From: Desulfoluna butyratoxydans
GTDB lineage: Bacteria; Desulfobacterota; Desulfobacteria; Desulfobacterales; Desulfolunaceae
Reading direction: 5' to 3'
Assembly: GCF_900699765.1 (NCBI RefSeq)
Contig: NZ_CAADHO010000002.1
Coordinates: forward strand, 806,001-870,000
Length of the DNA: 64,000 bases
Shown: one piece after another, positions 15,890-24,032 of the stretch
Numbering within the stretch: position 1 is the stretch's first letter
Layout: each line of letters starts with the position of its first letter
The notes under the pieces: generated by a model
Database searches by the model: none
Seen by the model: only the letters and a program-made list of their open reading frames with translations
Told to the model about the DNA's origin: nothing
Made by a program: the position numbers and the translations under genes

Positions 15890-17253
15890 GGGCGCTCCTC
15901 TCCAACCGTTACGTAGTCGATGGGAAACAGTTCATGGGGGTCCACCTCCACGATGTGGTAGAGGCTGAAGGCAAAGACTTCACCGGCTTTGAAGTCCGAG
16001 GGTGAGTAGGGAAAGGCCAGGTTGCCTGCCGTGGAGATGCGGCCCTGGTATCCGTAGTGAAGCATGGTGGAGCGGGCGAACCCGCAGATGGTGTTGGCTA
16101 TTTTTTGGGTATCGGCCACGGCCTCGATGACAATGCCGATCTCGTGGCCGGGGATGTCCGTACATGGCTCCAGGCTGCCCATGACCCCGTTTTTGCCGTA
16201 GATCTTGAAGTCCAGGTGGTAGGTGAACCCGGCCTCGGAGAAGTTGTCTCTGACCCGCTCTTTGACCTCTTCGATGATGGTGTCGATCTGGGAGATCATG
16301 ATGCTGTCCCGGGTGCCTGCGATGGAGACCGTGCGGTAGCCCACCCGCTTGGCCCCTTCCAGCTTGATGGTGTAGGCCTTTGAGGGCACGAACCGGGAGC
16401 CCGACACCTTGACCATGCTGTCGGTGACCTGCTCGAAGGTGGTCTCCGACAGGTCGATGAGGCCGCCGGGGCCCGGCAGGTGGTAGGGGTCGGTCTTTTC
16501 GTAGAGGGTGTGGGCAGCCACGGAGAGGGTGGTGCATTTTCGGATGGGGTTGAGGGGTTCCAGGCGAAAGTGGTCTTTGGCCAGGTACCCGAACATGCAG
16601 TCGCTGCCGCTGCCCGGGGTGGCGGCGATGGCCGCGCATTCCAGGATCTTGCCCATGTGAAGGGCCAGGCCCGCATCAAAGCCCTCTTTGACGGCCAATG
16701 CGGCAAAGACCGTGGGGTCGTAGGCGCGCCCTGCGATGATCACCTGGGCCCCGTTGTCCAGGGCCGTGATCATGGGCTCCAGGCCCATCTGGCCCACGAC
16801 GCGTTCGGTGCGGTCCAGCTCCTCGCCGGTGAGTTCCGGGGCGGGGTGCAGGGGGCTCACCTTTCCTTCGGCCATCTTGCGTGCCACGGTCTCCTTGTCG
16901 ATTTCCGCGTGGATCACGGCCATGGGAAAGGTCAGCTCCTTTTCCCGGGCGATGGCTTGGACGATCTCCACCACCTCGGCGAGATGGGGCTCTCCGCCCG
17001 CGCCTCCGGCTGTTCCCACGATGACGGGGATGTCTGCCTTCATGGCAGCTTCGATCATGACGGCCAGGTCGCGCTTGACGGCCGTGGCATCGGTAAAGGA
17101 GATGCCCGCGCCCAGATAGTAGGGCCCGGGGTCCGTGGAACCGGCATCCACGGCAATCACATGGGGTTTTCGCTTCATGCCCTCTTCAAAGGAGGCCATG
17201 GGAAATCCGTATCCCAGTATGGCGGTTGGTGACAACACCCTGAGTTCTTGCAT
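15886..17253 (-). CDS. AtuA-like protein (acyclic terpene utilisation family, DUF1446)
   Basis: A 455-residue DUF1446/AtuA family protein. Typical segments are AVDAGSTDPGPYYLG near residue 35, VGTAGGAGGEPHL near 80, and VIIAGRAYDPTVFAAL near 185. In Pseudomonas AtuA belongs to the citronellol/geraniol degradation cluster, but its reaction is unresolved, and homologues occur widely with DUF4387 in organisms that do not use terpenes. Here the pair stands alone, preceded on the same strand by a sigma-54 promoter (17396-17412) and an NtrC-type activator gene, implying nutrient-induced expression. The start ATG has AAAGGA nine bases upstream. Confidence 0.88.
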   Translation of the reverse strand: MQELRVLSPTAILGYGFPMASFEEGMKRKPHVIAVDAGSTDPGPYYLGAGISFTDATAVKRDLAVMIEAAMKADIPVIVGTAGGAGGEPHLAEVVEIVQAIAREKELTFPMAVIHAEIDKETVARKMAEGKVSPLHPAPELTGEELDRTERVVGQMGLEPMITALDNGAQVIIAGRAYDPTVFAALAVKEGFDAGLALHMGKILECAAIAATPGSGSDCMFGYLAKDHFRLEPLNPIRKCTTLSVAAHTLYEKTDPYHLPGPGGLIDLSETTFEQVTDSMVKVSGSRFVPSKAYTIKLEGAKRVGYRTVSIAGTRDSIMISQIDTIIEEVKERVRDNFSEAGFTYHLDFKIYGKNGVMGSLEPCTDIPGHEIGIVIEAVADTQKIANTICGFARSTMLHYGYQGRISTAGNLAFPYSPSDFKAGEVFAFSLYHIVEVDPHELFPIDYVTVGEERP

Positions 17254-17395
17254 CCTGCATGATCCTTTCTCTTGATGGTGCGTACGGCCGGAGTCCGGGG
17301 GCGCTGGTGGGGCGGCGCGAGCGGGCCGGGCTTATGATCGGGCGGCATCCTGGGGCCAGGAGGCGCATCCAAAGACATCGTTGCCCAAGAGAAAT

Positions 17396-17412
17396 AGCAA
17401 CAGCCGTACCAA
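17396..17412 (-). promoter_or_regulatory. Sigma-54 promoter of the atuA-like operon
   Basis: On the minus strand the sequence reads TTGGTACGGCTGTTGCT. Compared with the RpoN consensus TTGGCACG-N4-TTGCT only one base differs, and GG and GC are exactly ten bases apart. It points to the AtuA-like gene, whose start is about 145 bases downstream. The activator encoded at 17550-18971 carries an intact GAFTGA motif. Confidence 0.75.
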
Positions 17413-17504
17413 ATCGGGATGGTAGGGCACAATATGCTGAAATGGAAGGGGTTTGGGGTAGGGAAACGAGGGCGCATGGAACGAGGAGACACACGTATTT
17501 CTCT

Positions 17505-17533
17505 TGCCCCGCAGGCATTTTTCTTGCGGGGCA
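17505..17533. promoter_or_regulatory. Inverted repeat, candidate activator site or terminator
   Basis: TGCCCCGCA (17505-17513) and TGCGGGGCA (17525-17533) form perfect 9-bp arms spaced by 11 bases. The centre is about 109 bp upstream of the -24 element, the usual distance for an NtrC-type enhancer site. It is also just beyond the stop codon of the regulator gene, so it could be a terminator, though no U-tract follows. Confidence 0.5.
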
Positions 17534-17549
17534 GGAATGGGGCTGGGCA

Positions 17550-18971
17550 TCAGTGGGAGATGTCGTGCCGTTTGAGCAGGGCGTACAGGCGGGACTGGGA
17601 GAGGCCTGCCGTTGCGCAGGCTTTTTTCACGTTGCCGCCGCTGCCTGCCATGAGGTCTTTGAGATAGCGGGCTTCGGCTTCGGCGCAGACGCGGTCCCGA
17701 TAGGCCTGGAGGGGAGGCATGGCCTCGGGGTCGTAATGCGGGGTCACCTCCGGGCCTTGGGCCTCGGACGGGTGGTCGCCATGGCTGACCCGCGCCCGTG
17801 CCACCCGGGCCCTGAGTTTCATGGGCAGGTGCTTGGGAAAGAGGGTGGGCTCATGGCGGGAGGAGATGAGGGCCTGGTCCAGGACATTCACCAGCTCCCG
17901 GACGTTGCCCGGCCAGCTGTGTTTCTCCAGGACGTCGAAGAAGTCCGAGGAGACGCCTTTCTGGTCCCGCCCCGTCTCTTTGCAGAACCGGGCGATGTGG
18001 TAGGAGGCGATCTCGCGCAGGTCGGTTCCCCGTTGGCGCAAGGGGGGCAGTTCCAGGGAGAAGGCGTGGATGCGGTAGAGCAGGTCTTTGCGGAAGGTGC
18101 CCTCCTTGACCATGGCCTCCAAGTCCCTGTTGGTGGCGCAGACCAGCCGGAAGTGGCTTGTCACCATCTCCCGGCTTCCCACCGGCCGGATGGTGTGCTC
18201 CTGAAGGACCCGCAGGAAGGCTTTCTGCAGGGACATGGGCAACTCCCCCACCTCGTCGAGAAAGAGGGTGCCGTTGTGGGCCTGGGCGATGAGGCCGACG
18301 CGGTCCCGGTCCGCCCCGGTAAAGGCGCCCTTAACGTGACCGAAGAGGAGGCTCTCCACAAGGGATTCGGGAATGGAGGCGCAGTCCACGATGACAAAGG
18401 GCGCGTCCTGCCGCAGGCTGTTGGCGTGGACGGCCCGGGCAAAGAGCTCCTTGCCGGTGCCGGTTTCCCCGGTGATGAGGACGCTGGCGTCGCTGGCCGC
18501 GGCCCGCGCCACCAGGTCAAAGCAGTCGTTCATCACGGGGCTCTCTCCCACGATGCCCTCGCGGTTCAGGGCCACCACCGGGTTGCGCTCCATGGCCGAG
18601 ACTTTTTCCCGGCGGTATTGCAAGGCACGGGCAAGGGTGAGGGTGATCTCTTTTTTCGAGGCGGTCTTTTCGATGTAGTCCCAGGCCCCGTTGATCATGG
18701 CAAGCTCGGCGCCGTCCGGGTCGCCCAGGCCCGTGAGAATAATCACCTCCGGGGCAGACGGGGCCTTCTGCAGGGCAGGCAAGGCCTCCAGCCCGTTGCC
18801 GTCGGGCAGGCGCACGTCCAGGAACACCGCATCCACATCCCCTGCCTCGGCAAGGGCCAGCCCCTCGTGCAGGGTCTGGGCCGTCAGGGCCTCATGATCG
18901 GCGGAGCGCACCACCCTGGAGAGGGAGTAACAAAGGGTTTCGTCATCATCGATAATCAGTACTCGGGCCAT
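17550..18971 (-). CDS. NtrC-family sigma-54-dependent response regulator
   Basis: A 473-residue enhancer-binding protein. The receiver domain (residues 1-120) has LIIDDDE and the phospho-acceptor D52 (LDVRLPDGNG). The AAA+ domain (about 140-375) has Walker A GETGTGKE (168-175), an intact sigma-54 contact loop GAFTGA (215-220) and Walker B GTLFLDE (234-240). A Fis-type helix-turn-helix closes the protein (GNVKKACATAGLSQSRLYALL). The ATG at 18971 is chosen because the receiver fold starts there and GAGG lies upstream. It is transcribed toward the atuA-like operon, which has a sigma-54 promoter, so that operon is its probable target. The cognate kinase is not adjacent. Confidence 0.92.
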   Translation of the reverse strand: MARVLIIDDDETLCYSLSRVVRSADHEALTAQTLHEGLALAEAGDVDAVFLDVRLPDGNGLEALPALQKAPSAPEVIILTGLGDPDGAELAMINGAWDYIEKTASKKEITLTLARALQYRREKVSAMERNPVVALNREGIVGESPVMNDCFDLVARAAASDASVLITGETGTGKELFARAVHANSLRQDAPFVIVDCASIPESLVESLLFGHVKGAFTGADRDRVGLIAQAHNGTLFLDEVGELPMSLQKAFLRVLQEHTIRPVGSREMVTSHFRLVCATNRDLEAMVKEGTFRKDLLYRIHAFSLELPPLRQRGTDLREIASYHIARFCKETGRDQKGVSSDFFDVLEKHSWPGNVRELVNVLDQALISSRHEPTLFPKHLPMKLRARVARARVSHGDHPSEAQGPEVTPHYDPEAMPPLQAYRDRVCAEAEARYLKDLMAGSGGNVKKACATAGLSQSRLYALLKRHDISH

Positions 18972-19079
18972 ACACACCTCAAACATGCCAAAGAAAGGAC
19001 CTTTTCGGCCCAAATCAACAAGACTCACTCCGACCATACGAAACAGCCGTGTTTGTTGTCAATGCAGGTAAAAAAACAA

Positions 19080-19181
19080 GCCTCCGGCGGCCAGGGGATA
19101 AATCCCCTGGACCCCTGATTCGCAAATGCTCCGGGGCTCGTTCCTCGCCCAACGCATTTGCTGACGGGCTTCGCCCGTGTT
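19080..19181. repeat. Dispersed covarying hairpin element
   Basis: CCTCCGGCGG, CCAGGGGATAAATCCCCTGG, then stem GCAAATG (19122-19128) / CATTTGC (19155-19161) with GGGC/GCCC inside and loop TCGTTCCTC (19138-19146), then ACGGGCTTCGCCCGT (19164-19178). A complete reference copy. Confidence 0.92.
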
Positions 19182-19200
19182 GAATACCAATGATTCGTAA

Positions 19201-19454
19201 GGCCCTGTTTGTCAAACCCAAGCCCTGAAATCCGGAAAAAGTTTTGCCCGGAGGCACTGCGGTTACATTGATACTGGACACGTGGCAACAACGTATCCTG
19301 AGACGTGGAAACGTGTGAGTCAGCCCGAACAAACCCTCAGCGTTTATGTCGGGCGTAGCCCGAGCCGAAGGCCATTGCGCTTTGCCCTGAGGAACGAAGG
19401 GCAAAGCGCAATGGCAATATGCTTTCGAGGTGGCTCCACCTCGCCGCCGGAGGC
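19201..19454. repeat. Long dispersed element (about 200 bp) with 17-bp hairpin, related to 55252-55457
   Basis: Starts with a degraded TTTGTCAAACC...CCCGGAGGC piece, then about 200 bp alignable by eye to 55252-55457: CACTGCGG..., TGGACA.GT.GCAACA, CGTTTATGTCGGGC..AGCC. A perfect 17-bp stem (19372-19388 with 19398-19414, CCATTGCGCTTTGCCCT) carries the loop GAGGAACGA (19389-19397). Then come GCTTTCGAGGTGG and CCACCTCGCCGCCGGAGGC. Confidence 0.9.
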
Positions 19455-19482
19455 TGGCTTTTTTCATCCGGTTTAATTTGCG

Positions 19483-21309
19483 TTACAGGATGTCGTTGTT
19501 ACGGAGCAGGGCGTCCACGCGGGCGGAAACCTCCGGGTCTTCGATGAGGGGCGGAGCGTGGTGGGGTTTGAGCCTGGCGTCGATGATGACGGGGCCGGTG
19601 CATCCCCAGTGTTTGTGGATGGTGGTGGCTCCCACCCCGTGGATATCGTGGCTGGGGTTGGAGCGGGTGAAGGTGACCCAGAGAAAATTGTTGAGGGTGG
19701 CGGCGGCAAACTCGGCGTCCTCGGTGAGGACCACGAGGGCCATGCCCGTGGTGTCGGCCTGGGCCAGGAGAGAGGCCAGCTCCTGGGCTGAGGCTTCGCC
19801 TGTTTCGGCATCGGTGAAGGGGGGCGCTTCCACCATGATCACGCCGGGCAGGGCAAGGCGGGCATTGGAAAAGCCGTCGGGCAGGGAGAGGTCCGGGGGC
19901 AGGGTGGTTGCAAGGGTGCGTTTTTTCTCTCCGGCTGCGGCAAAGACGACCTTGGAGCCTTCGTTGAGGCCCTCGGCGGAGTAGTCCAGGGTGTCCATGG
20001 TGGCCCGGGTCTGGAAGTGGATGTCCCGGGAAAAATCCATGCGTTCCAGAAGGTGGACCAAAAAGGCTTTTTCGTCATGGATGTCCAGGGCGGGGTTGTC
20101 CCCTTCGTCCACGATAAAGAGATACTTGGCCAGGGAGCATTGGCCGAAGCCTAGGATGGCATTGGACAGGGTGAGGAGCTCCATGGGTTTTTTTGCGTCG
20201 TCTTTGGCGTAGGGGACATAGGTCTCCTTGCCCATGGCCAGGAGCAGGGGGTGGACCCCTGCGGCGTCCACTGCATGGACAGCCGATACCCCGGGGATGG
20301 AATCGGGCACGGCAGGGCCGGTGATTTCGTGGATGAGGGCCCCGAAGCTGGTGTCCTCGGCAGGGGGGCGCCCCACCACGGTAAAGGGCCAGATGGCGTC
20401 CTTGCGGTGGTAGACTTTTTCCACGTTTAAAAAGGGGAACGGATGGGTGAGGCTGTAGTAGCCGATGTGGTCCCCAAAGGGGCCTTCCGGCTTCACCGCC
20501 TTGGGATCCACGGTGCCCACGATGCAGAAGTCAGCCTCGGCCGAGAGGGTGTGGCCCCCTTCCTTGGCGTAGCGGAAACGCCGCCCGGCAAGGGCCCCTG
20601 CAAAGGCCACTTCGGGCAGGTTTTCAGGCAGGGGCATCACCGCGGCAAAGGTGTGGGCTGGCGGCCCCCCCACAAAGACAGAAACCCTCAGGGGTTGACC
20701 CTTTTCAATGGCGTGGGCGTGGTGACGCCCGATGTCCCGCTTGATCTGGTAGTGAAGGCCCACTTCGCGATTTTTGACGTAATCGTTTCCTGCCATCTGG
20801 ATGCGGTACATGCCCATGTTGGAGCCCAGGATTCCCGGCTTTTTCGGGTCCTCAGAGTAGACCTGGGGAAGGAGCACAAAGGGGCCGCCGTCGTCGGGCC
20901 AGCAGGTGACCTGGGGAAGGCTGGAGAGGTCGGTGGTGCACGCCATGACCGGTGCCTCTTTTACCTTTCGGGGCAGGGCGCAGGCCGCGGCAAAGGGCAG
21001 CATGAGGTTTTTCAGCGGGTGTTTTAAAAGGGAAGCCGGGTTTGACTTGGCCTCCACCATGCGGGAGACCCGGTCCAGGGTGTGGCGAAAGATAAACCGG
21101 GAACGCTCCAGGGTCCCGAACAGGTTGGATACCGCAGGAAAGGGAGACCCCTTGACCTTCTCATAGAACAGGGCCGGCCCCCCCGCCGCATACACCCGGC
21201 GATGGATCTCCGCCATCTCCAGGTACGGGTCCACCTCTTCTTGGATACGAATCAGGTGGCCGTTGGCCTCCAAATCCTCCACACACTCTCTCATACTGGC
21301 ATAGGTCAT
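19483..21309 (-). CDS. UbiD-family decarboxylase (candidate MqnL)
   Basis: A 608-residue prenylated-FMN-dependent decarboxylase of the UbiD family. Signature regions are GGPALFYEKVKG near residue 43, SNMGMYRIQ near 165, and the catalytic segment PEGPFGDHIGYY near 275 that carries the conserved acidic residues. The enzyme removes a carboxyl group from an aromatic or alpha,beta-unsaturated acid and needs the cofactor made by UbiX, encoded at 22526-23110. With the UbiA-like protein in the same cluster this resembles MqnL/MqnM/MqnP of the futalosine menaquinone route; the substrate assignment is inference. It is about 110 residues longer than E. coli UbiD, mostly in the C-terminal half. Repeat islands separate it from its neighbours. 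Confidence 0.88.
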   Translation of the reverse strand: MTYASMRECVEDLEANGHLIRIQEEVDPYLEMAEIHRRVYAAGGPALFYEKVKGSPFPAVSNLFGTLERSRFIFRHTLDRVSRMVEAKSNPASLLKHPLKNLMLPFAAACALPRKVKEAPVMACTTDLSSLPQVTCWPDDGGPFVLLPQVYSEDPKKPGILGSNMGMYRIQMAGNDYVKNREVGLHYQIKRDIGRHHAHAIEKGQPLRVSVFVGGPPAHTFAAVMPLPENLPEVAFAGALAGRRFRYAKEGGHTLSAEADFCIVGTVDPKAVKPEGPFGDHIGYYSLTHPFPFLNVEKVYHRKDAIWPFTVVGRPPAEDTSFGALIHEITGPAVPDSIPGVSAVHAVDAAGVHPLLLAMGKETYVPYAKDDAKKPMELLTLSNAILGFGQCSLAKYLFIVDEGDNPALDIHDEKAFLVHLLERMDFSRDIHFQTRATMDTLDYSAEGLNEGSKVVFAAAGEKKRTLATTLPPDLSLPDGFSNARLALPGVIMVEAPPFTDAETGEASAQELASLLAQADTTGMALVVLTEDAEFAAATLNNFLWVTFTRSNPSHDIHGVGATTIHKHWGCTGPVIIDARLKPHHAPPLIEDPEVSARVDALLRNNDIL

Positions 21310-21312
21310 GGT

Positions 21313-21413
21313 GCCTCCGGCGGCCAGGGGATGATCCCCTGGACCCCACGTTCGCCAATGCTCCCGACCTTCGTTCCTCAGGTCGATCCCATTGGCCGAC
21401 GGGCTTCGCCCGT
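21313..21413. repeat. Dispersed covarying hairpin element
   Basis: GCCTCCGGCGG, CCAGGGGAT-GATCCCCTGG, then stem GCCAATG (21354-21360) / CATTGGC (21390-21396) plus GACCT/AGGTC around loop TCGTTCCTC (21371-21379), then ACGGGCTTCGCCCGT. Begins four bases upstream of the ubiD start on the minus strand. Confidence 0.92.
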
Positions 21414-21513
21414 GGATAGGTTAAGATCAAAGCAGTTAATCAGGTTGTCTCCGGTTAAAGTCCCGTGGATTCCAACAGCCTTTCATTTGTTTTCAGGTAA
21501 CTATTCAGCTTAT

Positions 21514-21682
21514 GCCTCCGGCGGCCCTGCCGGGGGCTAAGCTTTTAAAAAAGTTTAACAAATAGGTCATAAAAAAGTTGCATGAATGCCGTTATAAATG
21601 CGGATGTGATTTGACCCGAGGAACGAGGGGCAAATCACATCCGCTATCTGCTTTCAAGGTGGCACACCTTGCCGCCGGAGGC
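21514..21682. repeat. Two adjacent dispersed elements
   Basis: 21514-21566: GCCTCCGGCGGCCCTGCCGGGGG with AAGCTTTTAAAAAAGTTT (A/T hairpin module). 21600-21682: an 18-bp stem with a single mismatch (GCGGATGTGATTTGACCC / 21627-21644) around loop GAGGAACGA (21618-21626), then GCTTTC-AAGGTG-GCA-CACCTT and GCCGCCGGAGGC. The second hairpin reads AAGGTG/CACCTT here but GAGGTGG/CCACCTC elsewhere, a compensated change. Confidence 0.9.
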
Positions 21683-21691
21683 CTGTTTTTT

Positions 21692-22183
21692 TTATTCCTC
21701 TTGAGGAAAAAGCGCTTCCGGGTTGACTGCCACACGGTGTCCGAAACCCTCGCTGTTGTCAAGGTAGAGGGCCGTCTGCGGGGTAAATCGGTACCACTTG
21801 GGTTTGCCTGCTGCGAGGAAACCGGCAAGGCTTCCCAGGTGCTGCGGGGCAAAGAGGTCCTTGAGAAAGGGGAACCGCTTCACATACCGGGAAAAGGCTC
21901 CCATGGCCCTTGGCGTCAAGCCTGCTTTGGTGATCACCCCTTCCATCTGCAGGCCTTCGATCTCCTGGAAATGAAACGGGTTTTCGTGGACCGTGGCAGC
22001 GGCTGCCTCTCCTTTTCCTTCTATAATGTGTCTCGACTCCGGGCTCGAAAAAAAGTAGAGGCTCCCCTTGTACGCCACATAATAGACAGCCGCCGCCCAC
22101 GGTTTTCCGTCACAGGCCGTGGCCAGGGTCATGATGTGCGCGCGGTCGAGGAGTTCTGCTGCTTTTTTGGATGTTTTTTCCAA
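21692..22183 (-). CDS. FMN-binding split-barrel (pyridoxamine 5'-phosphate oxidase-like) protein
   Basis: A 163-residue protein of the PNPOx-like split-barrel superfamily: AHIMTLATACDGKPWAAAVYY at residues 15-35 and KGSLYFFSSPESRH near 40-52, the usual strands and flavin-contact loop. The C-terminal half (FQEIEGLQMEGVI, PKWYRFTPQTALYLD) matches small flavin- or haem-binding members of unknown substrate. It is shorter than true PdxH and lacks an obvious dimer tail. It lies between ubiX and ubiD on the same strand, separated from both by repeat islands; an involvement in quinone or flavin chemistry would be speculation. Confidence 0.82.
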   Translation of the reverse strand: MEKTSKKAAELLDRAHIMTLATACDGKPWAAAVYYVAYKGSLYFFSSPESRHIIEGKGEAAAATVHENPFHFQEIEGLQMEGVITKAGLTPRAMGAFSRYVKRFPFLKDLFAPQHLGSLAGFLAAGKPKWYRFTPQTALYLDNSEGFGHRVAVNPEALFPQEE

Positions 22184-22224
22184 GGGTATGTGCCTTCTAT
22201 GGCTAAAGTCGGATCAAAAAGCGT

Positions 22225-22330
22225 GCCTCCGGCGGCCAGGGGATTTTTGGCCTAAGTGGCTTCGCCCCCCCTGGACCCCAGGTTGCGGATGTCCTCTCCC
22301 TTCGTTCCTCAGGACGAGGACATCCGTCAA
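22225..22330. repeat. Dispersed covarying hairpin element with insertion
   Basis: GCCTCCGGCGGCCAGGGG with about 27 extra bases (including GGCTTCGCC) before CCCCTGGACCCCAGGTT. The stem CGGATGTCCTC (22286-22296) / GAGGACATCCG (22316-22326) holds loop TCGTTCCTC (22302-22310). The GCGGATGTCC-type arm is unlike the other copies but perfectly complementary over 11 bp. Confidence 0.9.
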
Positions 22331-22353
22331 GGCTTTTGGGATATTGGGTAAGA

Positions 22354-22520
22354 CCTGTTTGTCAAACTTTTCAAAAGGTTGGCCTCCGTCAGGGCCGCCG
22401 GAGGCATCTTCAACGTTGTTTTTACGGGCGAAGCCCGTCAGCACATGCGCAGGGGTGAGGAACGAGCCCCGGAGCATGTGCGAACCTGGGGTCAAGGGGC
22501 TCGCCCCTTGCAGTCGGAGA
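22354..22520. repeat. Two adjacent dispersed elements at the ubiX 3' end
   Basis: 22354-22405: CCTGTTTGTCAAACTTTTCAAAAGGTTGG with CAGGGCCGCCGGAGGC (A/T module, inverted). 22424-22520: ACGGGCGAAGCCCGT, stem GCACATG (22441-22447) / CATGTGC (22475-22481) with loop GAGGAACGA (22457-22465), then CAAGGGGC-TC-GCCCCTTG (22493-22510), ending close to the ubiX stop. Confidence 0.9.
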
Positions 22521-22525
22521 CTTTT

Positions 22526-23110
22526 TTAGCTTTTCCACCGTTTTACCAGGTCTTTGGCCGGGGTGATGCCGACGTGGTCGAGGATGCGGGCCACCACGGT
22601 ATCGGCCAGGGCTTCCAGGGTATCTGGCCTGGAGTAGAAGGCCGGGGAGGCGGGCAGGATGGTGGCGCCTGCTGTGGCAGCGGCGGTCATGTTGTTGAGG
22701 TGGATGAGGCTGTAGGGCATCTCCCGGGGGACGAGGACCAGGGGCCGTTTTTCTTTAAGGGTGACGTCGGCGGCCCGGTGGATGAGGTTGTGGCCGTTGC
22801 CTGTGGCAATGGCGGCCAGGGTGGCCATGGTGCAGGGGGCCACCACCATGGCGTGGACCGGGCAGGAGCCGCTGGCCGGGGCTGCGGTGAAGTCGTTCAC
22901 TGCGTGGATCTCGATGCTGTCAGGCCCGAACCCGCGCAGGCTTTCGAGGAAGGCCTCTTTTGGGAGGCCCAGTTCCTCTTCGGCCACGATGAAGGCGGCG
23001 TCCGATGCGATGAGGTCGATGTGCGCACCGGCCTCGGCCAGGGCTTTTACCAGCCGGAGGCCGTAGAGGGCGCCCGAGGCGCCGGTGAGGGCGGTGACGA
23101 TGCGTTTCAT
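22526..23110 (-). CDS. ubiX: UbiX-type flavin prenyltransferase (candidate MqnM)
   Basis: A 194-residue flavoprotein that joins dimethylallyl phosphate to FMN to make the prenylated cofactor of UbiD enzymes. It starts with the Rossmann-like FMN loop TALTGASGALYG (residues 6-17). It carries VVAPCTMATLAAIATG (about 89-104) and the RPLVLVPREMP motif (about 122-132), both diagnostic of UbiX. The length is normal. Its start codon follows the ubiA-like stop by one base, so both are one transcript. With the ubiD-like gene further downstream this provides a complete cofactor and decarboxylase pair. Confidence 0.93.
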   Translation of the reverse strand: MKRIVTALTGASGALYGLRLVKALAEAGAHIDLIASDAAFIVAEEELGLPKEAFLESLRGFGPDSIEIHAVNDFTAAPASGSCPVHAMVVAPCTMATLAAIATGNGHNLIHRAADVTLKEKRPLVLVPREMPYSLIHLNNMTAAATAGATILPASPAFYSRPDTLEALADTVVARILDHVGITPAKDLVKRWKS

Positions 23111-23111
23111 C

Positions 23112-24032
23112 TTAGGCGCCCCCTGTGAGGTGGCCGGCCAGGATCCCCAGAAAGAGCACCACGGAGATGATGCTGTTCATGTGGAAGAAGGCGATGTTGA
23201 CGTGGGTGAGGTCGTCGGGGTTCACCAGCTTGTGTTCCACCACGAGAAGGGCTCCGATGAGGGCCACGGCCAGGCCGTAGGGCCAGCCCAGGCTGAACAC
23301 GGGCCAGAGCAGGAGCATGAACCCGAAGGTGGTGACATGGATCCAGGTGGAGATGGACAGGGCCTTTTTGATGCCCATGGTGGCCGGGATGGAGTGGAGG
23401 CCCTTTTCCCTGTCGAAGTCGCTGTCCTGGCAGGCATAGAGGATATCAAAGCCTGCGATGTAGGTGAGAAGGGCCAGGGTCAGGATGAGGATACCGCCGG
23501 AAAAGCCTCCGGTAACGGCGATCCAGGCACCCAGGGGAGCCAGGGAGATGGCGAAGCCCAGGTAGATGTGGCAAAGCCAGGTAAATCGTTTGGTAAAGGA
23601 GTAGGCCCCCAGAAGCAGCAGCACGGGAAAGGAGAGCTTAAAGCACAGGGGGCTGAGCATGGCCGCGGCAAAGACAAAGAGCAGGGAGGAGCCGGCCACC
23701 ACGAGCCAGGCCTCTTTTTTGCCGATCTCGCCTTTGGGGATCTCCCGCATGGCCGTGCGGGGGTTGCTGCTGTCGATGTCGGCGTCCACGATGCGGTTCA
23801 CGCCCATGGCGGCGGTGCGGGCACCCACCATGGCCACCAGGATCCAGAAGAGTTTCAGGATGGTGAGGGGTGCTTCGGCGGTGGCAAGGACCACGGCGGA
23901 GAGGGCAAAGGGAAGGGCGAAGATGGTGTGGCTGAACTTGATCATGCGCCCGTAAACGATGAGGGTCTCTTTGACTTTTGCGGCAGAAGGGGAGGTGAAG
24001 GCCGCTGTGAGCCGATTACGAAGTCTGTCCAT
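23112..24032 (-). CDS. UbiA-family prenyltransferase (candidate MqnP)
   Basis: About 306 residues with 8-9 hydrophobic helices. Both aspartate-rich motifs of UbiA enzymes are present: NRIVDADID near residue 80 and DSDFDREKG near residue 205, binding the Mg-prenyl diphosphate. The N-terminal IKFSHTIFALPFALSAVVLA is typical of bacterial 4-hydroxybenzoate- or dihydroxynaphthoate-type prenyltransferases. In sulfate reducers menaquinone is often made through futalosine, with MqnP, MqnL and MqnM being UbiA-, UbiD- and UbiX-like, which fits this cluster. The start is placed at ATG 24032, overlapping the upstream radical SAM gene by 17 bases; a TTG at 24050 is an alternative. Confidence 0.88.
   Translation of the reverse strand: MDRLRNRLTAAFTSPSAAKVKETLIVYGRMIKFSHTIFALPFALSAVVLATAEAPLTILKLFWILVAMVGARTAAMGVNRIVDADIDSSNPRTAMREIPKGEIGKKEAWLVVAGSSLLFVFAAAMLSPLCFKLSFPVLLLLGAYSFTKRFTWLCHIYLGFAISLAPLGAWIAVTGGFSGGILILTLALLTYIAGFDILYACQDSDFDREKGLHSIPATMGIKKALSISTWIHVTTFGFMLLLWPVFSLGWPYGLAVALIGALLVVEHKLVNPDDLTHVNIAFFHMNSIISVVLFLGILAGHLTGGA

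Noticed and set aside
19080-22520. Palindromic repeats considered as a CRISPR array
   Set aside because: Copies are not regularly spaced, occur in both orientations and separate intergenic gaps, and no cas genes are present.
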